A DNA stretch of 44,716 nucleotides from Verrucomicrobiota bacterium (lineage in GTDB: Bacteria; Verrucomicrobiota; Verrucomicrobiia; Chthoniobacterales; UBA10450): contig QHNR01000035.1 in the NCBI GenBank assembly GCA_003218475.1, positions 1-44,716 of the forward strand. The letters are read 5' to 3'. Every line of letters begins with the position of its first letter. The first letter of the stretch is position 1. A program made the position numbers and the translations under genes. Under the pieces are notes generated by a model. The model worked only from the letters and a program-made list of their open reading frames with translations. It did not search any database and was not told the DNA's origin. Positions 1 to 7,738 of this stretch are shown in pieces.

Positions 1-147
<147 letters not shown>

Positions 148-166
148 TGACGCGACGCGAACCTGT

Positions 167-303
167 TCTGGGGAGCGCAGGCTGCCAGCCTGCAGCATTC
201 GGCAGCTTGCCGAATGCACCTGGGTCGATCTCGCGCTTGATTGCCGATACATGTTCGCGGCAGGCTGCCGCGAACTACAGGCTGGCAGCCTGTGCTCCCC
301 AGA
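167..303. repeat. REP-like inverted-repeat element, copy 1 (family A)
   Basis: The two ends form a long inverted repeat: TCTGGGGAGCGCAGGCTGCC at the left pairs with GGCAGCCTGTGCTCCCCAGA at the right (one mismatch within these 20 bases). Internal sub-palindromes are visible, for example TTCGGCAGCTTGCCGAA and CGCGGCAGGCTGCCGCG. A second copy with the same architecture lies at 1260-1396. The right end stops 7 bp before the pyrB ATG, so it occupies the place where a Shine-Dalgarno sequence would sit. Confidence 0.9.
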
Positions 304-310
304 AAATCAC

Positions 311-1240
311 ATGACCACTCGCTGGACACGCAAAGATCTTCTTGGCCTGCGCGAGTTGTCGGCCGAGGAAATCAATTTTGTTCTCGAGACCGCGGATGCA
401 TTCAAACAGGTCGGTACTCGTGAGATCAAAAAGGTTCCGGCGCTGCGCGGAAAAACGCTCGTCAACTTTTTTGTCGAACCAAGTACGCGGACGCGCACCT
501 CATTCGAGTTGGCTGCTTTCCGATTGAGCGCGGACGTGATCAATATCTCGGCGACCACATCCAGTCTGACCAAAGGCGAAACACTAAAAGACACCGCGCG
601 CAATCTGGAGGCATTGCACGCCGATATTCTCGTGCTGCGCCACAGTTCAGCGGGCGCGCCGCAGTTCCTGGCAAATCGACTCAAAGCAAGCGTAATCAAT
701 GCCGGCGACGGTGCGCATGAACATCCCACGCAGGCCCTCCTCGATCTTTACACGATCCGCGAACATAGAGGAAAAATCGCTGGCCTGCACGTCGCGATCA
801 TTGGCGACATTCTCTTCAGTCGCGTCGCGCGCTCCAACATCTTCGGGCTGCTTAAACTCGGCGCGCGCGTGACGCTGGTTGGGCCGAGCACGCTTGTGCC
901 ACGCGAGTTTGAAAAACTCGGAGTCGAAGTTTCGTACAAAATCGATGACGTGCTGCCGAAAGCCGATGTGGTAAATCTTTTGCGAATTCAGCACGAGCGC
1001 CAGCGCAGAGAATATTTTCCCGGGCTCGGCGAATACATCCGCCTGTTTGGCCTGACGAAAGAACGCGCAAAGCTTTTGAAACCGGATTGCCTGATCATGC
1101 ATCCCGGCCCGATCAACCGTGGGGTCGAGATCGACAGCGAAGTCGCCGATGGTTTGCAAAGCGTGATCCTTGATCAAGTCACCAACGGCCTCGCCGTTCG
1201 TATGGCTGTTCTCTATTTGTGCGGAGGAATCGCAGCGTGA
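311..1240 (+). CDS. pyrB: Aspartate carbamoyltransferase catalytic subunit
   Basis: This cytoplasmic enzyme condenses carbamoyl phosphate with aspartate, the committed step of pyrimidine synthesis. The start is ATG 311 ([13 protein letters not shown]), giving 309 aa, the normal PyrB length. The longer ORF from 110 would translate the repeat element. The carbamoyl-phosphate loop STRTR is at about residues 58-62, HPTQALLD at 138-145, and MHPGPINRG near residue 265. It lies between pyrR and pyrC with no regulatory pyrI visible, as in PyrR-controlled operons. No Shine-Dalgarno sequence is evident, because the REP-like element ends just before the start codon. Confidence 0.97.
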   Translation: MTTRWTRKDLLGLRELSAEEINFVLETADAFKQVGTREIKKVPALRGKTLVNFFVEPSTRTRTSFELAAFRLSADVINISATTSSLTKGETLKDTARNLEALHADILVLRHSSAGAPQFLANRLKASVINAGDGAHEHPTQALLDLYTIREHRGKIAGLHVAIIGDILFSRVARSNIFGLLKLGARVTLVGPSTLVPREFEKLGVEVSYKIDDVLPKADVVNLLRIQHERQRREYFPGLGEYIRLFGLTKERAKLLKPDCLIMHPGPINRGVEIDSEVADGLQSVILDQVTNGLAVRMAVLYLCGGIAA

Positions 1241-1259
1241 CCTGTGTGCTGAGGATTGT

Positions 1260-1396
1260 TCTGGGAAGCGCAGGCTGCCAGCCTGCAGCGTTCGGCAGCT
1301 TGCCGAACGCACCCGGGCGCAATTCAGACTGCGTGGTCAATAAATGTTCGCGGCACGCTGCCGCGAACTACCGGCTAGTAGCCTGTGCTCCCCAGA
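1260..1396. repeat. REP-like inverted-repeat element, copy 2 (family A)
   Basis: It has the same layout and 137-bp length as 167-303. Outer arms are TCTGGGAAGCGCAGGCTGCC and AGCCTGTGCTCCCCAGA, with internal palindromes TTCGGCAGCTTGCCGAA and CGCGGCACGCTGCCGCG. The arms are slightly more diverged than in copy 1. The right end is separated from the pyrC ATG by a single base. Two copies in equivalent positions before consecutive operon genes suggest insertion at comparable sites, or duplication. Confidence 0.9.
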
Positions 1397-1397
1397 C

Positions 1398-2684
1398 ATG
1401 AGCGCGCTCATCATTCGCAACGGCCGGGTGATCGATCCCGCAAACAAGCGGGAGGAAATCGCCGATCTTTACATCGCGAACGGAAGAATCGTCGGCTCCA
1501 AGCACGAAATCCGAGATCCGAAGTCCGAAATTGAACAGATTGACGCAAAAGGATTGATCGTGGCGCCAGGCTTGATCGACATGCATGTGCATCTGCGCGA
1601 GCCGGGGTTCAGCCACAAGGAAACAATCGAATCAGGCGAGCGCGCGGCGGCAGCGGGCGGATTTACAACCGTGGTTTGCATGCCGAATACTTCACCGGCA
1701 GCCGATAGCCCCAGCACGATCGCATGGATTAAGGATCGCGCTGAAGATGTCGCCTGCGTGAACGTTATGCCGACTGGCGCCATTTCGAAAAATCTCGCAG
1801 GCGAAGAATTGGCTCCGATCGGCTCTCTCGCACAAGCGGGCGTTGTAGCGATCACGGATGATGGGCATTGCATTCAAAATCACGAGGTGATGCGGCGCGC
1901 GGTCGAATATGCGCGCATGGTTGGCGTGCCTGTGCTCGATCATTGTCAGGACTACAATTTGGTCGGCAATGGAGTCGTGCATGAGGGTTATTGGAGCACG
2001 CTTCTCGGGTTACCCGGCTGGCCAGCTGCGGGCGAGGAAGCGATAGTCATGCGCAACATCTTGCTTGCTGAACTTTGCGATCATCCGATTCATTGCCAGC
2101 ACCTCACTACAGCCGGAAGTGTGCAATTACTGCGCGAAGCGCGGGCGCGCGGCGTGAAAATAACCGGCGAGGTTTGCCCGCATCACATCGCGCTAACCGA
2201 AGAAGCGATCCAAAATTTTGATACGAACTACAAAGTGAATCCGCCGCTGCGCTCGCAGACGGATGTCGATGCGTTGCTGGAGGGAATCGCTGACGGAACA
2301 CTCTCGATCTTGTGTTCCGATCACGCGCCACATGCCGATTTCGAAAAAGAAGTGGAATTCGATGCCGCGCCCTTTGGAATCATCGGACTGGAGACAGAAC
2401 TCGGATTATTTCTTGATCTGCTCGTCCACAAATACGGCAAGATCGATATCGCCCGACTGATCGAGATGTACACAATTGAGCCGGCAAGGTTGTTAAAGAT
2501 CGGCGCCGGCACATTATCAATTGGCGCGCGCGCCGATGTGACGCTTATTGATCCGGAATTGGAATGGAAAGTCGGGGTCGATGAGTTTGAATCAGCGTCC
2601 CGCAACTGCCCGTTCGACGGCTGGAAACTGAAAGGGCGCGCAGTGCGGACGATCGTAGGCGGAAAAACGGTTTGGAAGTTGTAG
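1398..2684 (+). CDS. pyrC: Dihydroorotase (class I, zinc amidohydrolase)
   Basis: This enzyme interconverts carbamoyl aspartate and dihydroorotate. The start is ATG 1398 (MSALIIRNGRVIDP), giving 428 aa, typical of the long class I enzymes. The zinc-binding DMHVHLREPG motif is at residues 61-70, and ILCSDHAPH lies near residue 310. The ORF-track start at 1344 would translate the REP-like element. An N-terminal stretch rich in repeated TCCGA units (about 1504-1531, encoding KHEIRDPKSEIE) looks like an in-frame expansion of a simple repeat between the small beta-domain and the barrel. It is the third gene of the pyrR-pyrB-pyrC series. Confidence 0.97.
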   Translation: MSALIIRNGRVIDPANKREEIADLYIANGRIVGSKHEIRDPKSEIEQIDAKGLIVAPGLIDMHVHLREPGFSHKETIESGERAAAAGGFTTVVCMPNTSPAADSPSTIAWIKDRAEDVACVNVMPTGAISKNLAGEELAPIGSLAQAGVVAITDDGHCIQNHEVMRRAVEYARMVGVPVLDHCQDYNLVGNGVVHEGYWSTLLGLPGWPAAGEEAIVMRNILLAELCDHPIHCQHLTTAGSVQLLREARARGVKITGEVCPHHIALTEEAIQNFDTNYKVNPPLRSQTDVDALLEGIADGTLSILCSDHAPHADFEKEVEFDAAPFGIIGLETELGLFLDLLVHKYGKIDIARLIEMYTIEPARLLKIGAGTLSIGARADVTLIDPELEWKVGVDEFESASRNCPFDGWKLKGRAVRTIVGGKTVWKL

Positions 2685-2731
2685 CGGCGTTTGTGTCAAA
2701 CGCAGAGGCTTTTGGCGCAAGGCCCTTAGAA

Positions 2732-3181
2732 TTATCCCGCGTATCCGCCGTGGATGTAGTGTTCCAAATGTGCAATCGCTGCGCTCTGGCAGGAAATGAC
2801 GTGCTTCACGAGATCGCCGATTGAGATCACGCCCACAACTTTATCGTTCTCGACCACTGGCAGATGGCGAATGTGTTTGTCGGTCATCAGTCGAAGACAT
2901 TTCTCGACGGGCTCACGGGGATTGGTGACGGTGACATCGCTCGACATGATCTCGGCGACTTTTGTTTCGCGCGATCGCTTGCCGCGCAACATCACTTTGC
3001 GTGTGTAATCGCGTTCCGAAATGATGCCCACCAGCCGTTCCTGATCCATCACCAGCAGTGCGCCGACATTCTTCGCGTCCATCATTTCGACCGCTTTGAG
3101 AACCGTTGCGTCGGGAGAAATTGAGAAAACGTCGTCGCTTTTCTGATTCAAGATCGACCGGATGGTTCCGCTGACGTCCAT
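2732..3181 (-). CDS. CBS-domain pair protein
   Basis: The ORF starts at ATG 3181 (MDVSGTIRSILNQKSDDVFSI) and is 149 aa. It consists almost only of two CBS motifs: about residues 8-65 (ISPDATVLKAVEMM...GALLVMDQERLVGIISERDY) and about 75-135 (VTVTNPREPVEKCLRLM...HLPVVENDKVVGVISIGDLVK). Tandem CBS pairs bind adenine nucleotides and act as energy or ligand sensors. Stand-alone versions like this are common and of unknown partner. The longer ORF N-terminus translates intergenic repeat sequence, so the internal ATG is preferred. It follows the conserved unknown gene on the same strand, 112 bp downstream. Confidence 0.88.
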   Translation of the reverse strand: MDVSGTIRSILNQKSDDVFSISPDATVLKAVEMMDAKNVGALLVMDQERLVGIISERDYTRKVMLRGKRSRETKVAEIMSSDVTVTNPREPVEKCLRLMTDKHIRHLPVVENDKVVGVISIGDLVKHVISCQSAAIAHLEHYIHGGYAG

Positions 3182-3240
3182 AACTGAGAATTTCACGATA
3201 GACTCACACCAGCCTGCGATGCAAAACAAATAAACAACGT

Positions 3241-3310
3241 GACGGCTTCCCCTTGGGTCGCCGTAGCCTTGGCGAACGCGGCAGCCGTCATACTTAAACC
3301 GACGGCTGCC
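3241..3310. repeat. Palindromic intergenic repeat with strong hairpin
   Basis: GGCAGCCGTC at 3280-3289 pairs perfectly with GACGGCTGCC at 3301-3310 around an 11-nt loop. The stop codon of the minus-strand gene lies in the loop. To the left is one copy of the dispersed motif CGCCGTAGCCTTGGCGAA, also seen near 15509 and 23468. It may act as a structured 3' end for the upstream minus-strand transcript. It is not a classical terminator, as no T-run follows. Confidence 0.7.
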
Positions 3311-3959
3311 CAAGCCGTCGCTCCTTGTCGGCATAGCTCCGCGGAACGAGTTTCGGCGGACGTTTTCCATTAACAATCGCGCCCGCAATCGCGACGTACG
3401 AAAGCTCTTGTCGATCCGTTGCACAACGCAACATCAATCCGCCACGGCTCATGTCGCCACGTCCAATGAACTCCGACGGGAATCGCAGCCGGTCACGAAA
3501 AATTGTCATTAAAACATCCACATACTTGCCCGTGGCAATGCTGCCGAGAAGAATGACCTCGCTCTCGACTGGCAGCCTTCGTGCCAGAAGTTGTGCATCG
3601 CGTTCAATCGGTAGTCGATAACGCGAATCGTCCTCGTGAATGTCGACCGTGGCGAACTCACGCAGGTCGTCGAGATGAATTCTCTTTTTTGCATCGACAA
3701 GCCCGCGCGTCGGCGTAATGACAAAGACACCGGGAGTTCCGCGCGCCGGCCGCGCAAATGCGGTCGCATACGCAATCTTTCCACGAAAGTAGAGGCCGCT
3801 CAGAAACGTGAACACTTCCGCGATTGGCGCGCCCTTTTTCCCGCGCAGTTTCCACGCGAGTTCGAATTGCGCCCGATCGCTCAGAATCATTCGCGCTCGT
3901 TGACCTCCGGCGTAAGCGGGTGAGAGAAGAAAGATGCGACAGCAGGCCTTGTTTCCCAT
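3294..3959 (-). CDS. Conserved protein of unknown function
   Basis: The protein has 221 aa from ATG 3959 (MGNKACCRIFLLSPAYAGG). A TTG three codons upstream is also possible. The N-terminal FLLSPAYAGGQRARMIL looks like a core beta-strand and loop, so starting at the internal Met of MILSD would remove it. Other notable segments are EVILLGSIATGKYVDVL and RLRFPSEFIGRGDMSRGGLMLR, which read like nucleotide- or sugar-binding loops. I cannot assign a function. The last codons (KERRLGQPSV) are encoded by a palindromic repeat, so the native C-terminus may have been replaced. No signal peptide or membrane segment is seen. Confidence 0.75.
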   Translation of the reverse strand: MGNKACCRIFLLSPAYAGGQRARMILSDRAQFELAWKLRGKKGAPIAEVFTFLSGLYFRGKIAYATAFARPARGTPGVFVITPTRGLVDAKKRIHLDDLREFATVDIHEDDSRYRLPIERDAQLLARRLPVESEVILLGSIATGKYVDVLMTIFRDRLRFPSEFIGRGDMSRGGLMLRCATDRQELSYVAIAGAIVNGKRPPKLVPRSYADKERRLGQPSV

Positions 3960-4044
3960 CCGTTTCAATTTTCAACGGCACCAGGGGTTGCCGCAAGCCG
4001 CGCCCCCCGCTTGCTTTTTAAGTCGCCTGACAAAATAATGCGAC

Positions 4045-5001
4045 GTGCGTTTGGCTTGGCCGTTCAAAACTCGCATCGACGACGATCGCAATGGAGAAGA
4101 GCATCACTGTTGCATCGGTGATGCACGCCCAGACTTCTTGTGCGTGGGCGCGCAGAAAGCTGGAACCTCGTGGCTGTATCGACAACTCGAGCCACATCCC
4201 GATTTCTGGATGCCCCCGGTAAAGGAACTGCATTACCTGGATACTTTGAACAGCACGAGGCGATTCCATCCTCCGCGCTCCAAAGATGAATGCGATTATT
4301 GTTTTCTGGAGAGCATGAAGAACCTGAGTGCCCAGTCGTACATTGACCTGCAGAATTACGGCGAGTTGTTCCGACACAAGGGAGCGCTTCTGTCAGGTGA
4401 CATTTCGCCAGCCTATTCGACATTGAGCGATGAAGTGATTGAGCGAGTCGTCGATTACTTCCCTAATTTGAAAGTGATCTTTCTGGCTCGCGACCCTGTC
4501 GAGAGAGCCTGGTCGCAGTTGTCCATGGGCGTGCGGCTCGGAATGATCAGCCGGTTTGACGCGACGGATGCCGAGGAAGTGATTCGGAATTTGCTAAACC
4601 CAGGCGTGTTGGTCCGTTCGCATCCCAGTAAAACCGTCGCGCGATGGAAGCGCTATGTTCGTCCGGAACTCTTTCGCGTTTATTTCTTCGATGATCTGAA
4701 ACAAAATCCCGCACAGCTGCGACGTTCGATTCTCCTTTTTTTAGGCGGCGATCCGAACAAGCCAAGCGGTAAGTTGAAGCCGGATGACAACAGGGATGCC
4801 ATCAGGGAGAAGCTTCGGCTCACCGCCAAAGTGCGCGCCCGTATCGCTCAATTTTTTGAACAGGAACTGAAGGCCTGCGCAGCAGAACTGGGCGGACCGG
4901 CCAAACGTTGGCCAGCCCGATACGGCTTTTCAGTAGTCATCTTTCTCGCGCAACTAGTAGACGACTTCGATATCCTTTTCTGGTGCGATTGGATCGCCTG
5001 A
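4045..5001 (+). CDS. PAPS-dependent sulfotransferase, copy 1
   Basis: This 318-aa protein has the two PAPS-binding signatures of sulfotransferases. The 5'-phosphosulfate loop is GAQKAGTSWLYRQL (about 35-48), and the 3'-phosphate site is VIFLARDPVERAWSQLSM (about 144-161, with Arg149 and Ser157 in the expected spacing). The family moves sulfate from PAPS to hydroxyl or amino groups of carbohydrates, lipids or small molecules, and the acceptor cannot be told from sequence. The start is GTG 4045. It aligns with the ATG of the paralogue downstream, and the two share the preceding bases ATAATGC. It forms a tandem pair with 5098-6054, 96 bp apart. Confidence 0.9.
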   Translation: MRLAWPFKTRIDDDRNGEEHHCCIGDARPDFLCVGAQKAGTSWLYRQLEPHPDFWMPPVKELHYLDTLNSTRRFHPPRSKDECDYCFLESMKNLSAQSYIDLQNYGELFRHKGALLSGDISPAYSTLSDEVIERVVDYFPNLKVIFLARDPVERAWSQLSMGVRLGMISRFDATDAEEVIRNLLNPGVLVRSHPSKTVARWKRYVRPELFRVYFFDDLKQNPAQLRRSILLFLGGDPNKPSGKLKPDDNRDAIREKLRLTAKVRARIAQFFEQELKACAAELGGPAKRWPARYGFSVVIFLAQLVDDFDILFWCDWIA

Positions 5002-5028
5002 CGTCGGCAAATAAAAGCCGGTCTATTG

Positions 5029-5045
5029 CTCCTTCAAATAAGGAG
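5029..5045 (+). terminator. Small stem-loop between the sulfotransferases
   Basis: CTCCTT and AAGGAG form a 6-bp stem around a 5-nt loop, followed at a distance by a T-rich stretch. It could be a weak terminator or attenuator between the two paralogues. The stem is short, so support is modest. Confidence 0.35.
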
Positions 5046-5097
5046 TAGGCTTTGCTCGTTCTTGCCTTTTTGATTCTAAGAGGAACATAATGCAGAC

Positions 5098-6054
5098 ATG
5101 AGATGGACCTGGCGATTCAAAGCTCGCACCGGGGCCAACGGTCATAGGGAAGCGAACGGATCTGTTAATGGCGATGCACGGCCCGATTTTTTGTGTGTGG
5201 GAGCCCACAAAGGCGGCACGACCTGGCTTTATCAGCAGCTCGACTCCCATCCGGATTTCTGGATGCCTCCGGTAAAGGAACTGCATTATTTTGATCAATT
5301 AAGTAGGGTTCACCGCACATCTCGTCCGCGCTGCAGAGATGACCGCGATCTTGGCTTTTTGGAGAGCCTAAAGAGCCTCAGTGCCAAGCCGTATATAGAC
5401 CTCGAGCATTATGCCCAACTGTTCGAACCCAAGGCATCGCTCCTTTCGGGTGATATTTCGCCAAACTATTCGACGTTGAGTAATGAAGTCATTCGGCGAG
5501 TCGTCGGATATTTCCCGAACTTAAAGGTGATCTTTCTGGCCCGCGATCCGGTTGAGCGCGTGTGGTCGCACTTGTCCATGGAAGTGCGTTATCGCCAAAT
5601 TGAGCCGTTCGACGCGACCGATATCGACCAAGTCAATCGGAATTTGCTCCGTCGAGGGATGCTGTTGCGCTCGTACCCGAGCGCAATTGTCGCGCGCTGG
5701 AAATGCAATGTTCATCCAGACAGGTTTCGTATTTATTTCTTTGACGATCTAAAAAGAAATCCCACTGAACTGCGGTGCTCCATCCTCCGTTTTTTGGGTG
5801 CCGATCCAGACAAGCCAAGCCGCCGGGTGACGACGGATTACAACAGTTGGGCCGGGATGGAAAAGCTACCTCTTACAGATAAAGTGCGATTGCATCTGGC
5901 TCAGTTCTTCAAGAAAGAGCTCAAGACCTGCGCGGCGCGACTGGGCGGGCCAGCCAGAGATTGGCCGGCTCGATATGGCTTTTCAGTACTCTTTTTTCTC
6001 TGGGAGTTGGCAGACGATATCGATCTCTTTGTGTGGTGCGACTGGATTGCCTAG
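5098..6054 (+). CDS. PAPS-dependent sulfotransferase, copy 2
   Basis: This is the tandem paralogue of 4045-5001, with the same 318-aa length. The same motifs are present: GAHKGGTTWLYQQL (5'-PSB loop) and VIFLARDPVERVWSHLSM (3'-PB site), and both proteins end in CDWIA. The duplication is full length, and most differences are substitutions scattered along the protein. This suggests an old duplication with both copies kept under selection, perhaps for different acceptors. The start is ATG 5098, preceded by AGAGGAAC as a plausible ribosome-binding region. The strand-opposed HxlR-type gene ends 12 bp downstream. Confidence 0.9.
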   Translation: MRWTWRFKARTGANGHREANGSVNGDARPDFLCVGAHKGGTTWLYQQLDSHPDFWMPPVKELHYFDQLSRVHRTSRPRCRDDRDLGFLESLKSLSAKPYIDLEHYAQLFEPKASLLSGDISPNYSTLSNEVIRRVVGYFPNLKVIFLARDPVERVWSHLSMEVRYRQIEPFDATDIDQVNRNLLRRGMLLRSYPSAIVARWKCNVHPDRFRIYFFDDLKRNPTELRCSILRFLGADPDKPSRRVTTDYNSWAGMEKLPLTDKVRLHLAQFFKKELKTCAARLGGPARDWPARYGFSVLFFLWELADDIDLFVWCDWIA

Positions 6055-6065
6055 GCGATGCGCAA

Positions 6066-6455
6066 TCAGCCGCGCTCAGCGACCGCTGCTACAGCCTTTG
6101 CCCGCGCTCGATTCGCCTGAAGTTCTGCCAGGTGTTTTTCCGACCAGCGGCAAAGCGTGCGCAACGGCTCAATCAAGGTCCGACCCAATGTGGTCAGTGA
6201 GTATTCTACTTTCGGCGGCACGACTGGATGAACGGTGCGTTGCACCAGGCCGTCGCGCTCGAGGCTCCGCAAGGTTTGGGTAAGCATCTTCTGGGAAATA
6301 CCTCCGATTTCTCGCTGCAGCGTCGCGTAACGCATCGTCCCGCGCGCGAGAATCTGGATGATGAGAGCGGTCCATTTATCCGCGATTCTGTCGAGTACGA
6401 GCCGGGAGGGGCACTGCGCGTCCATCACGGACGGGGGAGAAGAGGGCTTTGGCAT
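6066..6455 (-). CDS. HxlR/MarR-like winged-helix transcriptional regulator
   Basis: The protein has 129 aa. Near the N-terminus it contains CPSRLVLDRIADKWTALIIQIL, followed by RYATLQREIGGISQKMLTQTLRSLERDGLVQR and VEYSLTTLGRTL. This is the layout of HxlR-family regulators: a conserved Cys before the first helix, the recognition helix around ISQKMLTQTL, then the wing. Members often respond to electrophiles or oxidants through that Cys. The gene is divergent from the HtrA-like protease gene, and a perfect 10-bp palindrome lies in the shared 117-bp promoter region, so autoregulation and control of the protease are plausible. Confidence 0.9.
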   Translation of the reverse strand: MPKPSSPPSVMDAQCPSRLVLDRIADKWTALIIQILARGTMRYATLQREIGGISQKMLTQTLRSLERDGLVQRTVHPVVPPKVEYSLTTLGRTLIEPLRTLCRWSEKHLAELQANRARAKAVAAVAERG

Positions 6456-6528
6456 GCCTCTTTCTAATCTGCGCCTTTCTCACGTTCAAGCAGAGAGTAA
6501 CATTCGAAAAGATATGTATAGGCGGTAG

Positions 6529-6538
6529 CTACATGTAG
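6529..6538. promoter_or_regulatory. Candidate operator palindrome in divergent promoter
   Basis: CTACATGTAG is a perfect 10-bp palindrome inside the 117-bp gap between the divergent HxlR-type gene and the HtrA-like gene. HxlR proteins bind as dimers to short inverted repeats, so this is the best visible candidate site. A palindrome of this length can occur by chance. Confidence 0.4.
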
Positions 6539-6572
6539 TTGACTGCCGGTTTGGTTGCTCGAAATTTGATTC

Positions 6573-7640
6573 ATGACAATTGCATCTCTTTCAAATGAAA
6601 ACGCTGTGCCGATGGATTCTCTCCTCAACGAGGTTGACTCCGGAGCTGGCGCAAAGTCGATGGGCGACGCCGAAGCGGCCACCGCGGCACTAGACGATTC
6701 CGCCTTGCTCGATGCGTATTCACGCACAGTGGTGAGTGCAGTCGCGCGGGTCGCGCCTGCCGTTGTGAACATCGACGTGAAACAACGCGTGAACGTCCGC
6801 CGCGGAGCAGGTGCAATCAGTGGAAACGGCTCAGGTTTCATCATCACACCTGATGGATTCATCCTGACGAACAGCCACGTCGTTCACGCAGCGAACTCTA
6901 TCACTGTGAACCTACCGGACGGACGCGAATATCCGGCGCAATTGACTGGTGACGACCCGGACACGGATGTCGCGGTCATTCGCATCGATGCGCCGCGGCT
7001 CACGCATGTGCGTCTGGCCGACTCCGAGAATTTGCGCGTCGGCCAATTGGTAATCGCCATCGGAAATCCGCTCGGCTTTCAAGCAAGCGTGACTGCGGGC
7101 GTCATCAGTGCGCTCGGCCGCTCGATGCATGCTCAGTCGGGGCGTTTGATCGATAATATTATCCAAACCGACGCCGCTCTGAACCCCGGGAACTCCGGCG
7201 GACCACTGGTGAATTCAGCCGGAGAAGTGTTGGGTGTTAACACAGCGATGATCCGACCGGCACAGGGCATCTGCTTCGCCATCGCCAGTAACACAGCAAA
7301 GCTGGTCGCTGGATGGCTGATCCGCGATGGGCGAATCCGGCGTGGATATATCGGCGTTGCCGGTCAGAATGTGCCGATTCATCGGCGGATCGTGCGATTT
7401 TACGGGTTACCTCTCGATACGGGAGTGCTCGTGGTTTCTGTTGAGAAGGAGAGTCCCGCCAAGCGCGCTCAATTGCGCGAGGGCGATTTGATTGTTGCGT
7501 TCAATAGTCAGCCCGTCGGGAGCGTGCATGACTTGCATAAAGTTTTGGTTGGAGAACAAATCGGTGTCAGCGCCAGTCTTACAGTCATTCGCCACACCGA
7601 GAAATTGGAGTTGCCAATCCTGCCAGCCGAATCGCGCTGA
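6573..7640 (+). CDS. HtrA/DegP-like trypsin-type serine protease with one PDZ domain
   Basis: The 355-aa protein contains the complete S1C triad: His102 in TNSHVVH, Asp132 in DPDTDVAVI and Ser208 in NPGNSGGPL. A single PDZ domain covers about residues 255-345 (GVLVVSVEKESPAKRAQLREGDLIVAFNSQPV). Unlike DegP or DegS it has no visible signal peptide or membrane anchor. The N-terminus (about 1-45) is acidic and low in complexity, so a cytoplasmic role in protein quality control is possible, or the true start is misplaced. It is divergent from the HxlR regulator. The gap to purD holds a REP-like element. Confidence 0.9.
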   Translation: MTIASLSNENAVPMDSLLNEVDSGAGAKSMGDAEAATAALDDSALLDAYSRTVVSAVARVAPAVVNIDVKQRVNVRRGAGAISGNGSGFIITPDGFILTNSHVVHAANSITVNLPDGREYPAQLTGDDPDTDVAVIRIDAPRLTHVRLADSENLRVGQLVIAIGNPLGFQASVTAGVISALGRSMHAQSGRLIDNIIQTDAALNPGNSGGPLVNSAGEVLGVNTAMIRPAQGICFAIASNTAKLVAGWLIRDGRIRRGYIGVAGQNVPIHRRIVRFYGLPLDTGVLVVSVEKESPAKRAQLREGDLIVAFNSQPVGSVHDLHKVLVGEQIGVSASLTVIRHTEKLELPILPAESR

Positions 7641-7652
7641 TTGGGCGTCGAT

Positions 7653-7715
7653 TGTAGTGGCAGGAGTGTCGCCTGCGATTTCGAATGCTTTGCAGCCGAC
7701 GCGGCTGCCTCTACA
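7653..7715. repeat. REP-like palindromic element (family B, TGTAG-type)
   Basis: The left arm TGTAGTGGCAGGAGTGTCGCC and right arm (reverse complement TGTAGAGGCAGCCGCGTCGGC) form an imperfect inverted repeat bounded by TGTAG/CTACA. The same TGTAG-n-GGC boundary recurs at 11862-11935. It sits between the protease gene and purD, 23 bp before the purD start. Confidence 0.75.
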
Positions 7716-7738
7716 GTGCCGCTGCGATTGCTCCTTTG

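Noticed and set aside
167-1396. CRISPR repeats before pyrB and pyrC
   Set aside because: Only two copies about 1.1 kb apart are present, each a long inverted repeat with nested palindromes. There is no spacer array or cas gene.
4045-6054. Assembly duplication of one sulfotransferase gene
   Set aside because: The two copies differ at many positions throughout and have different intergenic DNA, so they are real paralogues.
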